Shown here: positions 58,384-64,000 of the stretch, piece after piece
Layout: each line of letters begins with the position of its first letter
Numbering within the stretch: position 1 is the first letter of the stretch
The notes under the pieces: model-generated
Told to the model about the DNA's origin: nothing
What the model saw: the letters and a program-made list of their open reading frames with translations, nothing else
The model's database searches: none
Made by a program: the position numbers and the translations under genes
Source of the DNA: Phycicoccus sp. HDW14
GTDB lineage: Bacteria > Actinomycetota > Actinomycetes > Actinomycetales > Dermatophilaceae
Reading direction: 5' to 3'
Assembly (NCBI RefSeq): GCF_011383005.1
Contig: NZ_CP049935.1
Coordinates: 1,922,001 to 1,986,000 of the forward strand
Length of the DNA: 64,000 nt

Positions 58384-58496
58384 GAAGAGGTCCTCCGGGC
58401 TGGCCGCTGCAGGGTACGGCGGCTCGATCGTCGATGCTACCGGCGGACCCCGCGTCGCGCCGGTGGACGCGGGGCGCGCCACCCTAGAGTTGTCGC

Positions 58497-59363
58497 GTGC
58501 CCGAGGCCCGTGACGTGCCGACCTCCGCGCGGGTCGCACTGGCCCACGCGGCGGTCCAGCGGCTCGCCGACGAGGCCGGCGCCGACGTCCTCCACATCAA
58601 GGGGCCGGCGGTGGCCCCCGGCCTGCGCCCCTGGGCCAGCGGCGGCAGCGACGTCGACGTCATCGTCCGGCCCGAGCACCTCGACCGGCTGATGACCACC
58701 CTCGACCGGCACGGCTGGCGCACCGAGACCACCTTCGAGGCCGGCTCGGCCTTCGACCACGCCGCCAACCTCTTCCACCCGAGCTGGGGCCTGCTCGACG
58801 TCCACCGCCTCTACCCCGGGATGGAGCGCGACCCCTCCGGCGCCTTCGCCGTGCTCTGGGAGGACCGCGGCCGCGCCGACATCGCCCACGTCCCGTGCGT
58901 CGTCCCCGACCCGCTCGCCCAGTCCCTCGTCCTGCTCCTGCACGCCGCCCGCACCCCCACCGGCGGCGAGCACCCCGACGTCCCGGCCAACTGGACGCTG
59001 CGCACCGACGCCGAGCGCGAGGCCCTGCGCGTCCTCGCCGCCCGCACCGGCGCGACCGTGGGGCTGGCCGCGGCCACCGGCGACCTCGCGGCGCACGCCG
59101 GCACCCCGGACGCGGCCCTCTGGGAGGTCTTTACCGGCGGGGGCGACCGGCTCGACGAGTGGCGGGCCCGCTGGCGGACGGCGCGCGGGCCCCGGGCCAA
59201 GGCGTCGGTGGCGGTCCGCTCGCTCGGGGTGAACCGGTACTACCTCGCCCAGCGGCTGGGGCACGAACCGTCACGGGGTGAGGTCGCGCGCGAGGCGCTG
59301 GGCCGCTTCGCCCACCTCGGCCGCGCCCTGGGCCGACGCGTCGCCGGGGCGGTCCGGCGGTGA
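58497..59363 (+). CDS. Nucleotidyltransferase-family protein (NTP_transf_5-like)
   Basis: 288 residues. ADVLHIKGPAVAPGLRPWASGGSDVDVIVRPEHLDRLMTTL carries the GS...DxD nucleotidyltransferase signature, followed by FHPSWGLLDVHRLYPGM with a further acidic residue. Function unknown; relatives occur beside PqqD-like genes in capsule and peptide-modification loci. TAGAGT (58485-58490) lies six bases before the GTG, so the mRNA is probably leaderless. It overlaps the following PqqD gene by GTGA. Confidence 0.75.
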   Translation: MPEARDVPTSARVALAHAAVQRLADEAGADVLHIKGPAVAPGLRPWASGGSDVDVIVRPEHLDRLMTTLDRHGWRTETTFEAGSAFDHAANLFHPSWGLLDVHRLYPGMERDPSGAFAVLWEDRGRADIAHVPCVVPDPLAQSLVLLLHAARTPTGGEHPDVPANWTLRTDAEREALRVLAARTGATVGLAAATGDLAAHAGTPDAALWEVFTGGGDRLDEWRARWRTARGPRAKASVAVRSLGVNRYYLAQRLGHEPSRGEVAREALGRFAHLGRALGRRVAGAVRR

Positions 59364-59623
59364 GCGTCCTGCGGGTGCACCCCGACGCCGCCTGGCTCGA
59401 GGACGACGACGTCGTCTACGCCGCTCCGCTGCCCGACGGCCCACCGGTCGTCCTCGACGGCCCGGGCGCCGTCGTCTGGCGCGCGGTCGTGCCGGGCGGG
59501 TCGCTCGAGGACGTGGTGGCGCGGGTGGCGGCGGAGGTCGGCGCCTCAGCCGAGGTGGTGGCCGCCGACGTCGCGACGTTCGTCGACCAGCTCGTCGCCG
59601 GCGGGCTCGTCGCGCACGAGTGA
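59360..59623 (+). CDS. PqqD-family small protein
   Basis: 87 residues: SVLRVHPDAAWLEDDDVVYAAPLPDGPPVVLDGPGAVVWRAVVPGGSLEDVVARVAAE fits the PqqD winged-helix fold that binds leader peptides for modification enzymes. No precursor peptide, radical SAM protein or lasso B2 protease is nearby, so this is not a standard RiPP locus. Paired with the nucleotidyltransferase gene. Its 3' 78 bases overlap the convergent VanZ-like gene. Confidence 0.8.
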   Translation: MSVLRVHPDAAWLEDDDVVYAAPLPDGPPVVLDGPGAVVWRAVVPGGSLEDVVARVAAEVGASAEVVAADVATFVDQLVAGGLVAHE

Positions 59624-59994
59624 GCCCGCGAGCGCCCCGAGCAGCGCCCCCGCGGTGTTGCACGCGACGTCGAGCAGCGTGGCCTCCCGGTGCAGGAACG
59701 GCAGCAGCTGGAGCAGCTCGACGGTGGAGCTGAAGCCCGCGAGGACGAGGACCACGACGAGCACCCGGCGCCGCAGCCAGGCCACCCCGAGCCAGCCGAG
59801 CGGGACGAAGGCCAGCACGTTGAGCGCCGCGCCGTAGTGCTCCGGACGCACCGACGGGGGACACCGGCGTGCAGCAGCAGCACGTAGAGCTCGACGACGC
59901 CGTCGTTGACGAGCGAGCCGTCCGGCCAGAACAGCACGCCGCCGAGGAGCACGGCGAAGACGAGGGCGAGGACGGTGCCGACGCGGCGGAGCAT
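59546..59994 (-). CDS. VanZ-like membrane protein (one frameshift)
   Basis: About 149 residues after repair: VGTVLALVFAVLLGGVLFWPDGSLVNDGVVELYVLLLHAGVPPSVRPEHYGAALNVLAFVPLGWLGVAWL, then VVVLVLAGFSSTVELLQLLPFLHREATLLDVACNTAGALLGAL. Three to four helices and the conserved NxxxFxPLG and E..Q....R....DV..N..GA pattern mark VanZ. One base is missing in GGGGG at 59856-59860. The last part overlaps the end of the PqqD gene on the other strand. Role unknown. Confidence 0.8.
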
Positions 59995-59996
59995 CC

Positions 59997-60608
59997 TCAG
60001 CCCCGCAGGAGGGCGCCGGCGAGCGACTCCTGGAGCCAGGTGAGGAAGTCGTAGAGGGCGATGGCGTGCACGAGCGGCTCGTCGTCGTCGAGCGAGGAGG
60101 CGGCCTGCTCGAGCAGCTCGAGGTCCTCGTCGGTCCGCAGGTCGAGCCGTTCGCCGAGGACCAGCCGGACGTCGGTGAGCGCGGTGAGGAAGGCCCGGGC
60201 GCCGGCCTCGTCGAGCACCACCCGGTCGGTGTCGCCGCGCAGCGCCGCGACCGAGGCGGCGAGGGCCAGCGCCTTGCGGTGGCGCAACCCGCCCTCGGTG
60301 AGCCGGCGGAACTCGGTGGCCGCGGCCTCGTCCTCACGGTTGGCCGAGGGCAGCAGCCGCGTCAGGGCCGGGTCGCGGTCGGCGAGGTCCTCGACCTCGG
60401 CCGCGCCCGCCCCCTCGGTGCTGCCGAGGTCGAGCCCGGCGACGAGGTCGTCGAACACCGAGTCGCCGGTGTCGGGGCGGTCCGGCGGCTCGAGCAGGTC
60501 GTGCACCTGCTCCATGACCGAGGCGACGATCTGCCGCTCGAGCGGGTCGAGGGTGGCGACGAACCTGCGCTCGGCGCCGCGCCCGGAGCGCTTGAACCCC
60601 CGGGACAT
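59997..60608 (-). CDS. DUF2017 family protein
   Basis: 203 residues, starting GFKRSGRGAERRFVATLDPLERQIVASVMEQVHDLL, then long helices and DEPLVHAIALYDFLTWLQESLAGAL at the end. Domain of unknown function, conserved next to clpS in Actinobacteria, which suggests a link with ClpS/ClpAP-dependent N-end rule degradation. Its ATG overlaps the clpS stop (ATGA). Confidence 0.9.
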   Translation of the reverse strand: MSRGFKRSGRGAERRFVATLDPLERQIVASVMEQVHDLLEPPDRPDTGDSVFDDLVAGLDLGSTEGAGAAEVEDLADRDPALTRLLPSANREDEAAATEFRRLTEGGLRHRKALALAASVAALRGDTDRVVLDEAGARAFLTALTDVRLVLGERLDLRTDEDLELLEQAASSLDDDEPLVHAIALYDFLTWLQESLAGALLRG

Positions 60609-60898
60609 CAGGAGTCCTTCTGGAAGGTCGCCCACAGGCCCCAGCCGTGGAGGGCCTCGGTGTCGGCCTCCATCGCCTCGCGCGGGCCGTTGCTGACGAC
60701 CGCCCGGCCCTCGCTGTGGACCTGCATCATCAGCTTCTCCGCCTTCGCCCTCCCGTAGCCGAACTGCTGTTGGAGGACGTAGGTGACGTAGGACATGAGG
60801 TTGACGGGGTCGTTCCAGACGATGGTCACCCACGGGGTGTCGGGAGCCACGTCCCCCTCCGGGACGACGACCTCCTCGGTCACGGGCGCGAGCGACAC
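60608..60898 (-). CDS. clpS: ATP-dependent Clp protease adaptor ClpS
   Basis: 96 residues: [57 protein letters not shown]. It delivers N-degron substrates to ClpC/ClpA; the WNDPVNLM loop with Asn-Asp and the downstream His form the N-degron pocket. TATCCT on the minus strand (60910-60905) lies six bases before GTG 60898, the leaderless pattern, so this start is well supported. Confidence 0.95.
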   Translation of the reverse strand: MSLAPVTEEVVVPEGDVAPDTPWVTIVWNDPVNLMSYVTYVLQQQFGYGRAKAEKLMMQVHSEGRAVVSNGPREAMEADTEALHGWGLWATFQKDS

Positions 60899-60924
60899 GC
60901 CCCAAGGATAGGAGCCGCGGGAGG

Positions 60925-62162
60925 TCAGCCCCGACCGCGGTTCCAGGAGTCGGCGTAGACGCCGTCGTCGACGGCCCGGCCACCCTCGCCGAGCTCGAGC
61001 GGGCGGAAGGTGTCGACCATGACGGCGAGCTCGTCGAAGTACTCGGCGCCGATGGAGGCCTCCGACGCGCCGGGCTGCGGGCCGTGCGCGTGACCACCCG
61101 GGTGCACCGACACCGACCCCTTGCCGATGCCCGAGCCCTTGCGCGCCTCGTAGTCGCCGTCGACGTAGAACATGATCTCGTCGCTGTCGACGTTCGAGTG
61201 GTAGTACGGCACGGGGATGGACAGCGGGTGGTAGTCGACCTTGCGCGGCACGAAGTTGCAGATGACGAAGTTCCAGCCCTCGAAGACCTGGTGCACCGGC
61301 GGCGGCTGGTGCACGCGGCCGGTGATGGGCTCGTAGTCGCGCACGTTGAAGGCGTACGGGTAGAGGCAGCCGTCCCAGCCGACGACGTCGAGCGGGTGGA
61401 ACGGCAGCTCGTGCACCGTGCCGACGATGCCGCCGGGACCGTTGCCGCGGTGCTTGATGAGGACCTCGGCGTGGTCGGTGGCCTTCTCCCCCACGTCCTC
61501 CGCGAGCAGGGGCCCTGCGGGCCGCGCAGGTCGCGCTCGCAGTAGGGAGCGTGCTCGAGCAGCTGGCCGTACCGGCTGAGGTAGCGCTTCGGCGGCGCGA
61601 TGTGGCTGTTGGCCTCGATCGCATACGCGCGCAACGGGTTCTTGGGCGAGCGCTTCGGCAGCCAGCGGTGCGTCGTGGCTCGCGGGACGACGAGGTAGTC
61701 ACCCTCGGCGACGTCGAACGCACCGAAGACGGTCTCGACGCGGGCGGCGCCGCGCTCGACGTAGACGCACTCGTCGCCGACGCCGTTGCGGTACCAGGGG
61801 CTGTCGGCACCGGCGACGACGTAGGAGATGCGGACGTCGCCGTTGCCGAGGACGAGCCGCCGGCCGGTGACGGCGTCGGTGGTCCTGACGTCCTTCGGCG
61901 TGAACAGGTCGTGGAGCCGGAGGTGGCGCGGCGTCAGCGGGTGGTTCGGGGTCGTCGACTGGTCGGGCAGGGTCCACTCGCGGGCGCCGGCGATCGTCGA
62001 CGGGATGTTGCGGTGGTACAGCAGGCTGGAGTCGCTGCTGAAGCCCTCCTCGCCCATGAGCTCCTCGTAGTAGAGCTCGCCCTGCTTGCCGCGGCCGGCG
62101 GGGCGCCGGTGCTGGGTGTGCCGCTTGGGAGGGATGCTCCCCATCGCCTGGTAGTGCGCCAC
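60925..62162 (-). CDS. Homogentisate 1,2-dioxygenase-like protein (one frameshift)
   Basis: About 412 residues after repair. [41 protein letters not shown], and [21 protein letters not shown] match the HmgA family, Fe(II) cupin enzymes opening the ring of homogentisate in tyrosine breakdown. [25 protein letters not shown] and [12 protein letters not shown] carry His and Glu residues for the metal. One base is missing from GGGG at 61509-61512; repair joins [15 protein letters not shown]. No fumarylacetoacetate gene is adjacent, so another aromatic substrate remains possible. Confidence 0.83.
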
Positions 62163-62339
62163 GGTCGGTGTCCACCTCGCTGTGGTCGGGGCCGGTGTCG
62201 TCCTTCACCCTAGGCGCGGGGGCCCTCGCTGGCACCCCTGCACCGTCCCTGCCGGTCAGCGTGGTCAGGTCTGTCCAGTGGACGGCCGGTGCGGCCGGAC
62301 AACCTGTGCAGTGGCGCGACAGCGGCGGTGCGCGCCGCG

Positions 62340-62717
62340 ATGATGGTCGCCATGTCGTGGCTCGTGCTGTTCCTCTCCTTCGCCGGCGGGGTCGTCGGCG
62401 CGGCGGCCGCGGCGTGGGTGGCGCTGCGGGGCCAGCGCCAGGACGCGCGCGGTGAATGGCGCCAGCGCCTCGACCAGGCGATCGCGCTCGTCACCGCCGA
62501 CTCCAACGCCGAGCAGCAGATCGGCGACGAGCTGCTCGCCGAGCTCATCGGGTCCGACCTCGGCAGCGACGAGGACCGCGAGCTGGCCCGGCGGATCGCC
62601 CGCATCCGGCTCGGCCAGCAGATCGTCGGGGAGCCACGGGGCGTGCGAGCGTCCGAAGAGGTGGACCTCTCGCTCGCTCCGGGGGATGATGGTGACGTCG
62701 AGCAGGAGGAGGCGTGA
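62340..62717 (+). CDS. Small membrane-anchored hypothetical protein
   Basis: 125 residues. An N-terminal transmembrane helix (SWLVLFLSFAGGVVGAAAAAWVAL) is followed by a charged helical region (RQDARGEWRQRLDQAIALVTADSNAEQQIGDELLAELIG) and an acidic end. Not recognised. ATG codons at 62340, 62343 and 62352 are all possible; 62352 begins right at the helix. Ends by ATGA overlap with the next small gene. Confidence 0.65.
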   Translation: MMVAMSWLVLFLSFAGGVVGAAAAAWVALRGQRQDARGEWRQRLDQAIALVTADSNAEQQIGDELLAELIGSDLGSDEDRELARRIARIRLGQQIVGEPRGVRASEEVDLSLAPGDDGDVEQEEA

Positions 62718-62878
62718 TGACCGCCACGACCGGACAGGGTCCGGTGTTCCGGCTGCCGTCGTCCACGGTGCGGCTCGCCCGGGCCCTCGTCAACGACGCC
62801 CGGCGCCGCGGCACCCGCGAGAACCGACGGGTCGAGGACGCCGCCCGCACCCCGCTGCCCGAGGACTCCGGCCACTGA
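62717..62878 (+). CDS. Small basic protein of 53 residues
   Basis: Begins MTATTGQGPVFRLPSSTV, then a basic helix RLARALVNDARRRGTRENRR, and an acidic tail ending EDSGH. Not recognised. The ATG overlaps the stop of the membrane protein gene (ATGA) and the stop is 22 bases before dinB, so it is likely translated with both. GGAGGAGG at 62704-62711 is its ribosome site. Confidence 0.55.
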   Translation: MTATTGQGPVFRLPSSTVRLARALVNDARRRGTRENRRVEDAARTPLPEDSGH

Positions 62879-62900
62879 GCCCGGCGACGCCCGGGGGGCG

Positions 62901-63986
62901 ATGATGGCGCGCGCGTTCCCGTGGGTGCTGCACGTCGACCTCGACCAGTTCATCGCCGCCGTCGAGGTGCTGCGCCACCCCGAGCTCGCCGGCCGCGAGG
63001 TCGTCGTGGGCGGACGGGGCGACCCCACCGAGCGGGCCGTCGTCTCCACCGCCTCGTACCCGGCGCGCGAGCGCGGCGTGCGGTCGGGGATGCCGCTGCG
63101 CATCGCCGCCCGCAAGGCACCGGACGCCGTGTTCCTGCCCGTCGACGGGCCGCACTACCTCGAGGTCTCCGCGGAGGTGTTCGACGCGGTGCGCTCGCTC
63201 GGGGTGGTCGTCGAGGTGCTCGGGTGGGACGAGGGGTTCGTCGGCGGTGACACCGACGACCCGGAGGCGCTGGCGCGGGCCGTCCAGGCCGCGGTGCTCG
63301 AGCGGACGCGGCTGCACTGCTCGGTCGGGGTGGGCGACAACCGGGTCCGCGCGAAGATCGCCACCGACTTCGGCAAGCCGCAGGGGGTCTACCGGCTGAC
63401 CGCGGAGAACTGGTCCGAGGTGATGGGGCACCTGGCGACGGTCGAGCTCTGGGGCGTCGGGTCCCGGGTGTCGGCGCGGTTGGCGGCCCTCGGCATCCAC
63501 ACTGTCACCCAGCTGGCGGCGGCCGACGAGGCGGTGCTCGTCGGCGAGTTCGGGCCGCGGATGGGCGCCTGGTACGGCTCGCTGGGACGCGGCGAGGGGT
63601 CCGCCGAGGTCGACGACACCCCCTGGGTCGCGCGCGGGCACAGCCGCGAGACGACGTACCAGACGAACCTTGCGACCCCCGACGAGGTGCGCGAGGCGGT
63701 GCGGGTGCTCACCGACCAGGTGCTCGAGGACGTCCGGCGCGAGGACCGGCCGGTCGTGCGCATCGGGCTGAAGATCCGGTACGCGCCGTTCTTCACCGTG
63801 AACCGGAGCCGCAAGCTACCGACGGTGACGGCCGAGGCCGGGCCGGTGCACGAGGTCGTGCAGGCGCTGCTCGCCGACCACCTCGAGGAGGGCCGGGAGG
63901 TGCGGCTGCTCGGGGTGCGGGCCGAGATGACGATGCCCGACGAGGGCGACGACGTCTCGCGCACCCCCGTCCGCGGCCGCGTCTGA
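62901..63986 (+). CDS. dinB: DinB-type (DNA polymerase IV) translesion polymerase, DinB2-like, Ile at the steric gate
   Basis: Y-family polymerase of 361 residues. VLHVDLDQFIAAVE holds the first catalytic Asp; LGWDEGFVGGD the second Asp-Glu pair (Trp replacing the usual Ser-Ile); the thumb (WGVGSRVSARLAALGIHTV) and little finger (HSRETTYQTNL... GLKIRYAPFFTV) follow. Aligned by eye with E. coli DinB (DMDCFFAAVE), the steric-gate Phe is Ile here. Mycobacterial DinB2 has Leu at that position and inserts ribonucleotides, so poor sugar selection is expected. No C-terminal clamp-binding motif is obvious. Confidence 0.88.
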   Translation: MMARAFPWVLHVDLDQFIAAVEVLRHPELAGREVVVGGRGDPTERAVVSTASYPARERGVRSGMPLRIAARKAPDAVFLPVDGPHYLEVSAEVFDAVRSLGVVVEVLGWDEGFVGGDTDDPEALARAVQAAVLERTRLHCSVGVGDNRVRAKIATDFGKPQGVYRLTAENWSEVMGHLATVELWGVGSRVSARLAALGIHTVTQLAAADEAVLVGEFGPRMGAWYGSLGRGEGSAEVDDTPWVARGHSRETTYQTNLATPDEVREAVRVLTDQVLEDVRREDRPVVRIGLKIRYAPFFTVNRSRKLPTVTAEAGPVHEVVQALLADHLEEGREVRLLGVRAEMTMPDEGDDVSRTPVRGRV

Positions 63987-64000
63987 GGCACGCCTCCTCA

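Overview
The window is chromosomal DNA from a high-GC Actinomycetota. The evidence is third-position G/C saturation, many GTG starts, frequent leaderless promoters (TANNNT 6-7 bases before a start codon), and actinobacterial neighbourhoods: murI / MBL protein / rph / rdgB, orn next to tRNA-His, clpS-DUF2017, and treZ-treY-glgX. The flavour is Micrococcales, perhaps an Intrasporangiaceae relative (inference). I see no rRNA, CRISPR array, IS element or prophage.

Layout. 1-5578 (minus): glycogen-to-trehalose genes treZ (cut by the window edge), treY and glgX. 5793-9711: an SDR reductase, an AbiEi-like/DUF559 nuclease-like gene between long palindrome-bearing direct repeats, and an acyl-CoA dehydrogenase divergent from its likely TetR regulator with an operator between them. 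9727-13661: a first small polysaccharide block (O-antigen ligase/polymerase-like protein, methyltransferase, SDR, GT2). 13692-28808: housekeeping genes (ettA, ssb, phosphatase, a coupled dynamin-like GTPase pair, thpR, M20 amidohydrolase, PrsW protease, orn, CopC-like protein, GroES-like protein, DUF3618, Bcp), three tRNA genes (Arg, His, Lys) and one glycosyltransferase. 28949-29950: a secreted snapalysin-type protease and tRNA-Leu. 29958-35688: a second glycan block (three glycosyltransferases, WbqC-like, PIG-L deacetylase, methyltransferase). 35694-40323: rdgB, rph, an MBL-ASCH fusion and murI, interrupted by a divergent glycosyltransferase.

40443-59994 is the main glycan island. It holds a PglK-like ABC flippase, GT2, hexapeptide acyltransferase, SDR, CgeB-like GT, GT-B-like protein, CMP-nonulosonate synthetase (NeuA type), an unusual CBS-NeuB-SAF-TIM barrel fusion, two GT4 enzymes, two tandem GDP-mannose dehydratase-like genes, another GT4, a WbaP-type initiating phosphoglycosyltransferase, a Wzc-like tyrosine kinase, a nucleotidyltransferase-PqqD pair and a VanZ-like protein. 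Together these fit assembly of a lipid-linked surface glycan containing a nonulosonic acid: the sugar phosphate is placed on undecaprenyl phosphate, extended in the cytoplasm and flipped by the ABC protein. 59997-63986: DUF2017, clpS, a homogentisate dioxygenase-like gene, two small proteins and a DinB-type polymerase with isoleucine at the steric-gate position.

Quality warning. At least 19 single-base deletions break 17 genes. All are repaired by adding one base and nearly all lie in short G or C runs. I treat these genes as intact genes with sequencing errors, not as pseudogenes, and describe each as one gene with the repair position stated.
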